A DNA stretch of 64,000 bases from an uncultured Clostridiaceae bacterium. GTDB lineage: Bacteria > Bacillota > Clostridia > Clostridiales > Clostridiaceae. Of this stretch, positions 1 through 8,924 are shown piece by piece. The position numbers and the translations under genes are program-made. The notes below the pieces were generated by a model, which was not told where the DNA came from, made no database searches, and worked only from the letters and a program-made list of their open reading frames with translations. Numbering within the stretch: the first letter of the stretch is position 1; every line of letters begins with the position of its first letter. Where the stretch lies: contig CAMJGD010000002.1 of assembly GCA_946405135.1 (NCBI GenBank), positions 124,001 through 188,000 on the forward strand, read 5' to 3'.

Positions 1-1892
1 AGTGAGTTTTCTGCTATATCAATAGATGTTTCTCCCTTATTAACAGATGGTTTTTCTCTATCCATGGATGGTTTTTCAGTATTAGCTTCCTTAGGTGTTT
101 CTTTAGGATCTACTGTTTCTATTGGTTTTTCAGGAACCACATTCTTTTGTACGATAGCATACAAGCTAAAATGATCTGTTTCAAAAGATGCTCTATCATC
201 ACTAATAGTTGCTTGCATATCTTTCAATGTACCATCTTCTAATATTCTATACACAATTATCTGACTGTGATCATAACCCTTAGGTATAGGCAGTGTTACC
301 TTTACATTTCCCTTAGGTTGAACGCTTCCCTCCTGACTTTGAAGCAAAATATCAAAGGCAGTAAACTTCTCTGATATACCTTTTAATGATGTTTTAACCT
401 GTTTGAAATCATTTACATTTGATTCCATTACGGGCACCACAATAAGTTTTGTATCCACTGGTAGAACATTAGCAGGTACTTCTATCTTTATTCCAGTAAC
501 TTTATCCTCATTTATCATAGGTTTAGTACTAAGCTCTGGAACTGTAACCTTACAAGTAGCAGTTAAAGTTCCAACTTTTGCTGTGATAAATGCTGTACCT
601 GCTTTTAAAGCAGTTACCTTTCCATTTTCTACAGTTGCAACTGCAGCATCAGAAGTTGTCCACTCTACCGTTTTATCATCTGTTGTATTCTCTTCCTTGT
701 AACCCACCACTAAATTCTCCTCAGTATTCTTATCTAATGTAATAGATGTCTTATTGAGGTATATATTGGTCAAAGGAATTCTTTTCAAGGCCAAATCTAA
801 TTTTGAATAAACTTCATCTACGGTTTTTTGTGTAGCATCTACTTGTACAGCTACTTTCATCCCTTCATCATAGGCTGCCTTAACCCAGTGTTTCCCTAAT
901 ATTTCTTCTTTGTCCTTGGAAGAATTAATAGAAGCAAGTAATGGCATCAACTGATCTTTATTAGCTACTTCATAAAAGTCTGTATTGCCACCACCCATGG
1001 CATAGCTGCCACCTATGTCTGATCCATAACCAAATAAAGTAAATTGTACACGAATCACATCTCCATCAGTTAAATAAGAATCTGAAAAACCTACATTTGG
1101 AAATACATTATTTACAGCATACATCCATCCAGACATATAAGTGTAATCAAATTCTCCTAAGCATTCAGGATCAAACAGCTTATCTGGAGGCCAGTCACCT
1201 TCATCATTTAAAGCCTTTTTAAGCACCTCTGGAACTTTATCTTCAATATCTACAGGCGCATTTAAAACTTGGGCTTTATCCTTATCTTGACAGCCACATT
1301 TTAGTACTCCTCCATCTCCTATCATAGATAAATAGAAACTGTTCTCCAACTTTCCAGTGCAATTATAAGAATAGCCATTCTCAGTTAGAATACGATCCAA
1401 TGCCTGTGCAGCATTTTCTCCTTCATATATAGGGAACTGTATAGGTTCAATTATAAAGCCTCTCCCAATAGTTAATGCTTCTATTGTCCATGTAGCATGT
1501 CCAATCAATTCACCTTTAACAGCTTTTTTATATATAATGGTATAAGTTTTGGATGCCATCTTATTTCCAGATGAAGCTTTTACAATAACCGTGTTTTTTC
1601 CTTCTTGCTTAAAATTAAGAGTATAGCTTGTTTTATATTTATCATCCCAATTGTATTTTACTTCTTCACCATTAAGAGTAACTTCACTTTTAATTTTTTC
1701 TCCATTTAATCTTGCTATAACATCAAACGTTTTCCTGCTACCTTTAAATGTAACCCCATCAGTAAGTGTTGTTTCTAAAGAAATTTCCCCCATTTCAGTA
1801 GCAGAAGCTGATATAGGAACCGTCATCATCACTATAAACAGCGACAATAATAAAGCAAAAAATTTTTTTGTCTTCAGCTTTTTTGTTCTCAT
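1..1892 (-). CDS. Secreted DUF4430 / Big2 (Ig-like) surface protein, 3' end outside window
   Basis: The reading frame is open from an ATG at 1892 (ribosome binding site GGGGGAGGAA upstream) to the window edge, about 630 residues. The N-terminus is a signal peptide: basic KKLKTKK start, hydrophobic stretch, then a likely SASA cleavage site near residue 30. Residues about 130-310 match the DUF4430 (transcobalamin-like C-terminal) family, including the typical SGWMYAVNNVFPNVG segment. Residues about 380-470 are a bacterial Ig-like Big2 domain (TLDKN, WTTSD, VTALKAGTA). The end seen here becomes rich in K, P, E and T, like a wall spacer. A cobalamin riboswitch precedes the gene, so an extracellular corrinoid-binding role is a reasonable inference. 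The family fit is by eye; the anchoring signal is not in view. Confidence 0.8.
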   Translation of the reverse strand, partial: MRTKKLKTKKFFALLLSLFIVMMTVPISASATEMGEISLETTLTDGVTFKGSRKTFDVIARLNGEKIKSEVTLNGEEVKYNWDDKYKTSYTLNFKQEGKNTVIVKASSGNKMASKTYTIIYKKAVKGELIGHATWTIEALTIGRGFIIEPIQFPIYEGENAAQALDRILTENGYSYNCTGKLENSFYLSMIGDGGVLKCGCQDKDKAQVLNAPVDIEDKVPEVLKKALNDEGDWPPDKLFDPECLGEFDYTYMSGWMYAVNNVFPNVGFSDSYLTDGDVIRVQFTLFGYGSDIGGSYAMGGGNTDFYEVANKDQLMPLLASINSSKDKEEILGKHWVKAAYDEGMKVAVQVDATQKTVDEVYSKLDLALKRIPLTNIYLNKTSITLDKNTEENLVVGYKEENTTDDKTVEWTTSDAAVATVENGKVTALKAGTAFITAKVGTLTATCKVTVPELSTKPMINEDKVTGIKIEVPANVLPVDTKLIVVPVMESNVNDFKQVKTSLKGISEKFTAFDILLQSQEGSVQPKGNVKVTLPIPKGYDHSQIIVYRILEDGTLKDMQATISDDRASFETDHFSLYAIVQKNVVPEKPIETVDPKETPKEANTEKPSMDREKPSVNKGETSIDIAENS

Positions 1893-1930
1893 TCTAATTC
1901 CTCCCCCAAAGTTTTTTATATTTTTTAAAA

Positions 1931-1958
1931 TAAAAAGAGAACCTAAAATCGGTTCTCT
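1931..1958 (-). terminator. Intrinsic terminator in the riboswitch leader
   Basis: On the minus strand AGAGAACC, a 7-nt loop, GGTTCTCT and then TTTTATTTT form a canonical Rho-independent terminator. It lies between the cobalamin riboswitch and the DUF4430 start codon, about 45 nt before the ATG. Its position suits the OFF state of a transcriptional riboswitch. A second AT-rich hairpin (about 2000-2025, AATAAGTA/TACTTATT) sits between them and could be part of the switching structure. Confidence 0.75.
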
Positions 1959-2049
1959 CCTAAATCAGATTATTAAAATATTAATTATAAATAATAAGTA
2001 CTTTTTAAAATACTTATTATTCTCATTAAAATAATCAAGTAAAGGTCCC

Positions 2050-2240
2050 ACCGACATTGCTTGAGTAACAACATAAGGCAGGTCTCCTGACTTGAAATCA
2101 TCCTACTCGCTTAAGTCTTCCCGGTTTAACCAGTGACTAAGAACATTAAAATATGTCCTTTAATAAACTTTCGTCTTTCTCACAGTAGCGGGGGCTGTTA
2201 TGGATTTTAACCATATTCCCTTTTAATGTGTTTTTTAATA
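2050..2240 (-). promoter_or_regulatory. Cobalamin (B12) riboswitch
   Basis: The minus strand shows the cobalamin riboswitch (RF00174-type) landmarks in order: AAGGGAA, GGTTAAAATCC, ACAGCCCCCGCTACTGTGA, then CACTGG, GGGAAG and the B12 box GTCAGGAGACCTGCC at about 2078-2092. All conserved blocks are present, so the aptamer looks intact. It controls the DUF4430 surface protein through the terminator at 1931-1958. High adenosylcobalamin should reduce expression. The 2241-2429 stretch upstream is AT-rich and would hold its promoter; a weak hairpin there (GTAGT/ACTAC near 2333-2347) may end the upstream ABC operon. Confidence 0.95.
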
Positions 2241-2429
2241 TACAACCTTATGCATATATTATTTAATTTCAATTGCATTATATACCTTTTATATCCATAA
2301 TGCAATATATTTTCAAATATTTTTCTTTTAAGGTAGTCTCTCACTACTCAAAAATCAACTGAAAGGTTGTGTACCATAGTCCCCGTGAAAAATAATAAGT
2401 ATTATTATATTCTTCATTTAATTTTTATT

Positions 2430-4136
2430 TTAAATTAAATTTTGTTCTGCATTCCACATATGAAAATATTTTCCTTTTTTCTTTAAAAGCTGTCCATGTG
2501 TTCCTTCTTCTGCTACTTTTCCATTTGATATAACAATTATCTTATCAGCCTTTTGAACTATAGATAATGTATGGGCAACCATAACAACTGTCTTTTTAGC
2601 ATTTAATAAATTCTTAATGGCCTTCTTTACCTTTATCTCATTTTCAATATCTAATGAGGCCGTTGCTTCGTCTAAAAGAATAATAGGGCTATCTTTTACT
2701 AAAGCTCTTGCTATGGAAATTCTTTGTCTTTCACCGCCAGATAATTGACCTCCATTTTCACCAATAATGGTGTCATATCCATTTTCCAAATTTTGAATAA
2801 ACTCATCACAATTAGCTAATTTGCATGCTTCTTCAATTTCTTTATCTGTAGTATCCATTTTGGCATAACGAATATTATTTCTCACAGTATCATTAAAGAG
2901 GAAAACATCCTGGTCTACCATGGATATAAGATTCAATACTTTCTCAGCGTCATAATTATTGATATCTTCTCCACCAATACTTACAATGCCCTTATGAGCA
3001 GGATAAAATTTTGCAATCAAATTTAAAATTGTTGATTTTCCAGAACCTGAATCTCCAACAATTGCAGTTAATTTCTGATTTGGTATACTTAAATTAAGAT
3101 TTTCCAATATAGTTTCATCATTTACATAGGAAAAGTCAACATCCTTAAACTCTATATCCCACTTATTAACAACTAATTGTTTATCCATTTTTATTTCTTC
3201 TTTTTCATTTAATACATTATTAATATTGTTCTTTGATATCTTTAAATTCTTATAAGATGTAAAGTCTATAAATAATGCCCCAAATAGTTTACAAGCAAAA
3301 ATAGGTAGAATACTTACAATAATAAATTCAGGTGCATCAATTAAACCACTAAAAAAAGCTTTACTTGCAAGAAATATGATTATAGGTAAAGCGAGCCATG
3401 TTAAAATACCGTATACAGTACCAATTGGTATAACTTTTTTTTCATAGACATAACTAATATTACTATAAGCTTTCATTGACTCCGTAACTTTTTTATTTTT
3501 AGTACCACCTACTCCATAAGCTCTAAGAGTTTGAATTCCCATAATATATTCTGTCATATTACTTACATTATCAGCAAGTATATGACTTTTTTCCGAGCCA
3601 TACTTTTTAACCATTTTAAAAGAAAAATACATTGTTGGAACTAATAGTAGTAAATCAAAAAAGAACAAACAACCTGCAGGTAAAAACAAAGTGCCAGTAA
3701 ATAAGGTAATCATAATTGATAAAGTGAGATTCTTAACAATGTCTCCTACTTTATGAGTTAAAATTAATTCATAGTTATTTACATCTGAAGTTACAACATT
3801 AATATATTCCCCTGTTTGTTTCTTTGTAAAACTACTTAATGGAATATTTTTTAGTTTATTCCCTAATGCTATTCGAATTGCTTTACTTACTTTAGCACCA
3901 CCTATTTGTCCTTCTGTATAACCAAAAATATAAATAATAAGCCTTAAAATAAAAATACCTACCAAAATACTTGTAAACTTTAATATAGTCTTCATATCTA
4001 AACTATTCTTCCATAGTTGAGCTATTACAATATAAATAAACATAAAATTAAAGCCTGCCAAAATACCTTCTATAAGGTTTAAAACAATTCCACAATAAAA
4101 ATTTTTGTTTTTTTTCATTGCCTTTACTTTATTCAC
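2430..4136 (-). CDS. ABC half-transporter, exporter fold (ECF-linked pair, subunit B)
   Basis: A fused permease-ATPase: about six membrane segments in residues 1-300, then a nucleotide-binding domain with Walker A GDSGSGKST near 364, signature LSGGERQR near 467, Walker B IILLDEAT and the H-loop histidine in VMVAHTLS. All catalytic motifs are intact. The likely start is the GTG at 4136, eight bases after GGAGG, overlapping the upstream stop; an in-frame GTG at 4145 is possible. It is the last gene of a five-gene operon (S component, EcfT, EcfAA, two half-transporters), so it should form a heterodimer with its neighbour. Exporter-fold pairs of this kind include YbtPQ and IrtAB, which import metallophores; direction and substrate here are inferred. 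Confidence 0.88.
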   Translation of the reverse strand: MNKVKAMKKNKNFYCGIVLNLIEGILAGFNFMFIYIVIAQLWKNSLDMKTILKFTSILVGIFILRLIIYIFGYTEGQIGGAKVSKAIRIALGNKLKNIPLSSFTKKQTGEYINVVTSDVNNYELILTHKVGDIVKNLTLSIMITLFTGTLFLPAGCLFFFDLLLLVPTMYFSFKMVKKYGSEKSHILADNVSNMTEYIMGIQTLRAYGVGGTKNKKVTESMKAYSNISYVYEKKVIPIGTVYGILTWLALPIIIFLASKAFFSGLIDAPEFIIVSILPIFACKLFGALFIDFTSYKNLKISKNNINNVLNEKEEIKMDKQLVVNKWDIEFKDVDFSYVNDETILENLNLSIPNQKLTAIVGDSGSGKSTILNLIAKFYPAHKGIVSIGGEDINNYDAEKVLNLISMVDQDVFLFNDTVRNNIRYAKMDTTDKEIEEACKLANCDEFIQNLENGYDTIIGENGGQLSGGERQRISIARALVKDSPIILLDEATASLDIENEIKVKKAIKNLLNAKKTVVMVAHTLSIVQKADKIIVISNGKVAEEGTHGQLLKKKGKYFHMWNAEQNLI

Positions 4137-5889
4137 AGTCAGCACCTCCTAACTCATAGGAAAGATTTCGTGATTCATTATAAAGTTGCCATGAATCTCT
4201 ATAATATTTACTTTGAAGTAAAACTTCTTCATGAGTTCCATATGAAGAAACCTTATTATTTTCAACAACCGCTACTTTATCACACATATTTAATATACCT
4301 AAACGATGAGCAACAATAATAACCGTCTTATTTTTACACAAATTCATAATAGCTTTATCTATTTCTACTTGATTTTCTGGGTCTGCTGCTGAAGTAGCTT
4401 CATCCAAAATAAGAATTGGTGAATTTTTAAGAATTGCCCTAGCTATTGCAATCCTCTGCTTTTGTCCACCAGAAAATCGACTTCCATAACTTCCAACTAA
4501 AGTATCATATCCATTAGGAAGGCTCATAATGAAATCATCAATTTGTGCTTTTTTAGCAGCTTCTCTCACCTCATTAAAGCTAGCTTCTATTCCCATTTTA
4601 ATATTATCTAAAACACTATCCTTAGTAAGAAAAGTCTTCTGAAAAACTATAGAAATATTTTTTAAAATCTCTTCATATTCAATACTTTTAACATTTACAT
4701 TTCCTATTTTTATATATCCCTTATCAACATCATAAAATCTAGAAATCAATTCACATAATGTACTTTTCCCCGTACCAGATGCTCCAACTAAAGCAATTTT
4801 CTCATTTTCTTTTATACTAAGGTTACAATGTTCAAGAACATTTTTTTCTTTATCATAAGAAAAGGTTACATCTTTAAGAACAATTGAATGTTTTTTAGGA
4901 AACTTCTCTGTTCCCTCACACGCTTTAATATTTAATATATCTTCAACTTTTGAAACAGCACTCAAAACTTGTGCCAAATTTGATCCTAACTGCTGCAAAG
5001 GTCTTATTTCTGTTAAATAAAGTGAACCAACAAAAGCAAATAAGATAAAAATACTTTGTGTTATACTACCACGTAAAAACATAAACCCACCAATTGGAAC
5101 CATAAACAAAATACCACATTCAATAATAATAACGTAAGCAGCATAAGGAGGCCCCAATTTCTTTGACATTTTCACCCATATAGAATATTTGTCTTCAATG
5201 GATTTTTTAAATTTTTTGAATGATGAACTACCTAATTGATATTGTTTAATAACACGCATTCCTGAAATATATTCAATCATTGTTGAATTCAAATTAGTTA
5301 TACCTTTATTGGCATCTGTCATCATACTTCCCATTTTACTAAACATAATCATCATAACAATGATTGCCAAAACAAATGGAACTAGTGTTAATAAAGCTAA
5401 TGGCAAATTGATTGTACATAAATAAATAAATATTACTACAGGTCCAACCATGTAATATGCAATTTCTGGCAAATGGTGTGCTAAAAACAGCTCTAATTTT
5501 TCAATATCTTCATTAAGTAATGTTTTAAATTCTCCTGTACTACGTTGATTTAAAGCTCCCATAGGTATTTTTGCCATATGTTCTGTAACCATACATCTAA
5601 CTTTAAATAAGGCATTATATGCACCTCTATGAGAAGCAACACCTGAAATACCAAAACAAATAAATCTTATAATAATACCAGCCATTATAATAAATGCATA
5701 TTTATTTATCAAAACAGCAGTATTATTTTTAGTATAAACCGCCTCTATTATTTTATAAATTCCATAATATGGAATCATGGTACATAACCCACTTATAAAT
5801 GATAAGAAAATTGATAAATAAAGATAATACTTATCTTTTCCTGCCCACTTTAATAATGTGGATAATTGTTTGGAAATTTTTGAATTCAT
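4129..5889 (-). CDS. ABC half-transporter, exporter fold (ECF-linked pair, subunit A)
   Basis: A 586-residue permease-ATPase fusion. The membrane domain covers about residues 20-320; the ATPase domain carries Walker A GASGTGKST, signature FSGGQKQR, Walker B ILILDEATS and the H-loop in IVAHRLG. The ATG at 5889 follows GAGAGGTG. It lies three bases after the fused ECF ATPase gene and overlaps the next half-transporter by a few bases, so translation is coupled. With the downstream gene it makes a heterodimeric transporter. Divergent coupling helices and both ATP sites appear intact, so neither partner looks like a degenerate-site subunit. Confidence 0.88.
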   Translation of the reverse strand: MNSKISKQLSTLLKWAGKDKYYLYLSIFLSFISGLCTMIPYYGIYKIIEAVYTKNNTAVLINKYAFIIMAGIIIRFICFGISGVASHRGAYNALFKVRCMVTEHMAKIPMGALNQRSTGEFKTLLNEDIEKLELFLAHHLPEIAYYMVGPVVIFIYLCTINLPLALLTLVPFVLAIIVMMIMFSKMGSMMTDANKGITNLNSTMIEYISGMRVIKQYQLGSSSFKKFKKSIEDKYSIWVKMSKKLGPPYAAYVIIIECGILFMVPIGGFMFLRGSITQSIFILFAFVGSLYLTEIRPLQQLGSNLAQVLSAVSKVEDILNIKACEGTEKFPKKHSIVLKDVTFSYDKEKNVLEHCNLSIKENEKIALVGASGTGKSTLCELISRFYDVDKGYIKIGNVNVKSIEYEEILKNISIVFQKTFLTKDSVLDNIKMGIEASFNEVREAAKKAQIDDFIMSLPNGYDTLVGSYGSRFSGGQKQRIAIARAILKNSPILILDEATSAADPENQVEIDKAIMNLCKNKTVIIVAHRLGILNMCDKVAVVENNKVSSYGTHEEVLLQSKYYRDSWQLYNESRNLSYELGGADCE

Positions 5890-5892
5890 AGC

Positions 5893-7359
5893 TTAACACC
5901 TCTCAATAAAAAAATCTCTTATTTTAGAAATACCATTTGGTGTTGATAATTCAGCATCAAGGGCAACTTGTCCATTTTTTATAAATATAGCTCGTGTACA
6001 TGTATTACATAAAAATTCATAATCATGAGTTACAACAAAAATCAATTTCCCCTGTTTACATAAATAGTTAACAATATTTGAAACTTGAATCATACTTTTA
6101 TAATCCTGCCCACTAGTTGGTTCATCAAAAAGATAAATGGACTTATTGCTTAAAATACTGGTAGCAATAACTAGTCTTTGTTTTTGCCCACCTGAAAGCG
6201 TGTTAGGATGTTGCTTTTTAAACTCTAATAATCCAAGAGATTTCAAAACTTCTTCTACTGCTTCCTTAGATATATTTTGTAAACCAAAACTGCTTTCTTT
6301 TTCTACAGTTTCAGCAAATAATTGATAGTTAACATCCTGCATAACAAGATAAGATGAATTAAGTCTTTCTTTATCCTTTGCTTTTTTATTTTTAAACAAA
6401 ATTTCACCTGCACATTCCCTGTGTAATCCACAAAGAACCCGTGATAAAGTACTCTTTCCAGAACCATTTTCACCTAAAATTGCAATGCATTCTCCTTCCT
6501 TAGCCTCAAAACTAATATCTTTAAGTACAATACGTTTTTTATATCCAGCTTTAACATGTCTAACAGATAAAATAGATTGAGAAGATACACTAAATTCATT
6601 TTTCTTAGGATAAATGTTATGAAGATTAATAGCTCTGATTCCCATCGTACATCTTTCTTTTTCTGATATTTGTTTAAATTCTTCTCTACTAAATCTTTTT
6701 GTAATCTTTCCAGAATCCATATATAAAACTTCATCAACTAAATCCATTAAATAGTAAGTTCTATGTTCTGATATAATAATTGTTTTATTTTTTTCCTTAA
6801 GAATTTTAATAATATTTTTTATATCATCAATTGACTTACAATCAAGATTTGAAGATGGCTCATCTAGTACATAAACATCTGGATTCATAGCATATATTGA
6901 AGCAAAGGCTATTTTTTGTTTTTCTCCTCCTGACAGCTCAAATATATTTCTATCTCTTAATTTCTCAATTTTCAAATCTTTATATGTATTATCCACAATA
7001 CTTTTAATCAAATTAGGCTCTATTGATAAATTCTCTAGACCAAAAGCGATTTCACTAGTTGTATCTGTATTAAAAAACTGTGTTTTAGGATTCTGAAAAA
7101 CAGAACCAATCTTTTGTGAAATCTTGTCCATATCCATCTCACTAATATTTTTGTTTTCCAAAATCACATTACCTTGAATTTCACCAGCATAGAAATTAGG
7201 AATAAGTCCATTAATAAACCTAGTAATAGTGGTTTTGCCACAGCCACTTTTTCCTGTTAGTAAAATGCATTTACCTTTTTGGACAGAAAGCGAAACATCT
7301 TTAACTGTTTTATCTGCTGCATTAGCATATCTAAAAGAAATATCATCATAACGAATCAT
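5893..7359 (-). CDS. ECF transporter ATPase, two fused nucleotide-binding domains (EcfA-EcfA')
   Basis: A 488-residue cytosolic protein with two complete ABC ATPase domains in tandem. Domain 1 (about 1-235) has Walker A GKSGCGKTT, signature LSGGEKQK and Walker B VYVLDEPSS. Domain 2 (about 265-488) has GENGSGKST, LSGGQKQR and IYLFDEPTS. This is the fused EcfA1-EcfA2 arrangement that energises a dedicated ECF importer. Its start overlaps the EcfT stop by four bases (ATGA), and the next gene starts three bases after its stop. It should bind the EcfT subunit encoded just upstream. The dedicated, fused ATPase argues for a solitary (group I-like) ECF system with one substrate. Confidence 0.92.
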   Translation of the reverse strand: MIRYDDISFRYANAADKTVKDVSLSVQKGKCILLTGKSGCGKTTITRFINGLIPNFYAGEIQGNVILENKNISEMDMDKISQKIGSVFQNPKTQFFNTDTTSEIAFGLENLSIEPNLIKSIVDNTYKDLKIEKLRDRNIFELSGGEKQKIAFASIYAMNPDVYVLDEPSSNLDCKSIDDIKNIIKILKEKNKTIIISEHRTYYLMDLVDEVLYMDSGKITKRFSREEFKQISEKERCTMGIRAINLHNIYPKKNEFSVSSQSILSVRHVKAGYKKRIVLKDISFEAKEGECIAILGENGSGKSTLSRVLCGLHRECAGEILFKNKKAKDKERLNSSYLVMQDVNYQLFAETVEKESSFGLQNISKEAVEEVLKSLGLLEFKKQHPNTLSGGQKQRLVIATSILSNKSIYLFDEPTSGQDYKSMIQVSNIVNYLCKQGKLIFVVTHDYEFLCNTCTRAIFIKNGQVALDAELSTPNGISKIRDFFIERC

Positions 7360-8093
7360 AGTACACCTCCTCTAACTAAAAATTCAGCTACAATTGTAAA
7401 TACCATGAGAACACTTATACAATAATCATAAATGGTAAATTTCATCATAATCATACTGGTTCTCGGCTCTGTATTTTCAACCGCACGGGTTATAGCAGCT
7501 GCTGACAAATCCTCTGCTGTACTAGATGCTGCAATAAGCAAAGGAGTATAAATACACTCAATAGTTCTAGAGGGATGTTTCAGAAATCCTATGAAACTTG
7601 GGGATAAATTTCTCATTTTCATTGCATCTTTTATCATATTCCAATCATTAGATACAACTGGAATATAACGAAACATCACAGCTAGGGGGATAATAACTGA
7701 TTTAGAAACATGCATTTTTTGAAGTGCAGCCATAAACTCACTAATAGTAGTTGTTTTAATCAATATTCCTGCCAGTAAAGCACATGGAAGAATCATATTA
7801 ATAAACTGAGCACATGTTATAAGCATTAACCCCATTGCTCCACTCAAATAAGCTGACCCAAGAAATTGCAGAAAAATAAGCAGTACATAGGTAAGTGCCA
7901 TTTTTAAAGAATACCCTATGGCTCCACTAAGGATTCCCAAAACAGTAAATCCTAATACAAGTAAATTTTTAATTTCCATGGTAGGTGCAATAAAAAATGA
8001 AATGTTACCAAAAAGAAGCAAAATAACTTTTAATCTAGGATCACACTTTATTAAATTACATTTTTTATTCTTGCAGAAAATTACTGTTTTCAT
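7356..8093 (-). CDS. ECF transporter transmembrane coupling protein EcfT (CbiQ family)
   Basis: A 245-residue membrane protein with about five hydrophobic segments and the two cytosolic coupling-helix motifs of the EcfT/CbiQ family: DAMKMRNL near residue 157 and AAAITRAVE near 205. In both the usual Ala-Arg-Gly core is altered (KMRN, TRAV), as in other solitary ECF systems. The ATG follows the S-component stop with a one-base overlap. It couples the S component to the fused ATPase. Function of the family is well established; the transported substrate is not indicated by EcfT itself. Confidence 0.88.
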   Translation of the reverse strand: MKTVIFCKNKKCNLIKCDPRLKVILLLFGNISFFIAPTMEIKNLLVLGFTVLGILSGAIGYSLKMALTYVLLIFLQFLGSAYLSGAMGLMLITCAQFINMILPCALLAGILIKTTTISEFMAALQKMHVSKSVIIPLAVMFRYIPVVSNDWNMIKDAMKMRNLSPSFIGFLKHPSRTIECIYTPLLIAASSTAEDLSAAAITRAVENTEPRTSMIMMKFTIYDYCISVLMVFTIVAEFLVRGGVL

Positions 8094-8698
8094 TAAACAA
8101 TCCCTGCTTTTTTAAACTGCTTTTTTAATAACTTTCTTCCCACTAATGCACTAATTGATGCACATATAATTGTTCCAATAATGATGGCAGGTAAATACCA
8201 TCCTTTAGCATTAGCAATCATTGTTTCATAATACGCCGGATCTGTTCCTTGCTTTTTCATATACTTAAGCCATGCACTTTGATTTAAAAAGAAAAGGGCG
8301 TAACTTGTAATTGTACTAAGAGAAATAATAATATAGGAAATAGATGTTATCTTTGAATTTTTATATTTACCAATCGAAGCTACTAAATCAGCAGCAAATC
8401 CTAAAATAACAAACGCCAAAGCTATACCCCAGTACATTCCAGTTACAAGCATTATAATTCCCATAATAATTCCACATATTGTTATAGCTCCTGGTTTTGG
8501 AACCTTTAAAGACATAAGTAAAAATACGGGACCAGATAATATTGCACAACCCAAAGGCATCCAGAACGTTAATATGGGATTAGTTCCAAAAATTATTCCG
8601 CCTACAATTGTAAGAACTACATAAAGTGCAGAAAAAACACCTATAGTAACTAAATCTTTTGCAGATAGTTTTCTTGAATTAGTATCATGATTAGACAT
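8093..8698 (-). CDS. MptD / Trep_Strep family ECF S component (substrate-binding membrane subunit)
   Basis: A 201-residue integral membrane protein with about six hydrophobic helices (residues 20-200), resembling the Trep_Strep/MptD family of putative ECF S components. The start is the ATG at 8698, placed 6 bases after AGGAGGGG; a remnant copy at 22331-22402 begins at the same codon, which supports this choice. First gene of the five-gene transport operon and divergent from an AraC gene. Related S components occur in streptococcal and lactobacilli heme-uptake ECF systems reported in the literature (for example SiaFGH of Streptococcus pyogenes), so heme or a related chelate is a candidate substrate; this is inference. 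Confidence 0.8.
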   Translation of the reverse strand: MSNHDTNSRKLSAKDLVTIGVFSALYVVLTIVGGIIFGTNPILTFWMPLGCAILSGPVFLLMSLKVPKPGAITICGIIMGIIMLVTGMYWGIALAFVILGFAADLVASIGKYKNSKITSISYIIISLSTITSYALFFLNQSAWLKYMKKQGTDPAYYETMIANAKGWYLPAIIIGTIICASISALVGRKLLKKQFKKAGIV

Positions 8699-8789
8699 AA
8701 GACCCCTCCTTATTATTGTTAAATATTTTAGCAAAATATACTTTTTATAAGTTTATTTGTTGATTATATTAATGAAATCTCTTAAAATA

Positions 8790-8910
8790 AAAGTATATCT
8801 AAGCAATAACTAACCCGAATTTAATTATATCATCAATTTATTTTATATAAATAAGTCCTGGACAATAACGTCCATTCATGATATTGTTGTGTCTAATCTT
8901 TATATTTTTG
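8790..8910. promoter_or_regulatory. Divergent AraC-linked promoter element, copy 1
   Basis: This stretch between the S-component gene and AraC gene shares most of its bases with 20599-20706 and 22449-22570. The conserved blocks are AAAGTATAT, TTATATCATCAAT, TATATAAATA and CAATAACGTCCATTCAT. It likely holds the binding site of the neighbouring AraC regulator and the promoter of the ECF operon. See the linked finding. Confidence 0.7.
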
Positions 8911-8924
8911 CAAGGGGGGATATT

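Noticed and set aside
403..702. Plus-strand frame of 99 codons
   Set aside because: It is antisense to the DUF4430/Big2 protein gene, whose frame is open over 630 codons with a signal peptide and domains.
1651..2034. Plus-strand frame of 127 codons
   Set aside because: It runs antisense through the signal peptide, the terminator and the leader of the DUF4430 gene; no ribosome binding site.
2333..2400. Possible small RNA or second riboswitch upstream of the cobalamin element
   Set aside because: Only short hairpins and no recognised aptamer motif; more likely the end of the ABC operon and the riboswitch promoter.
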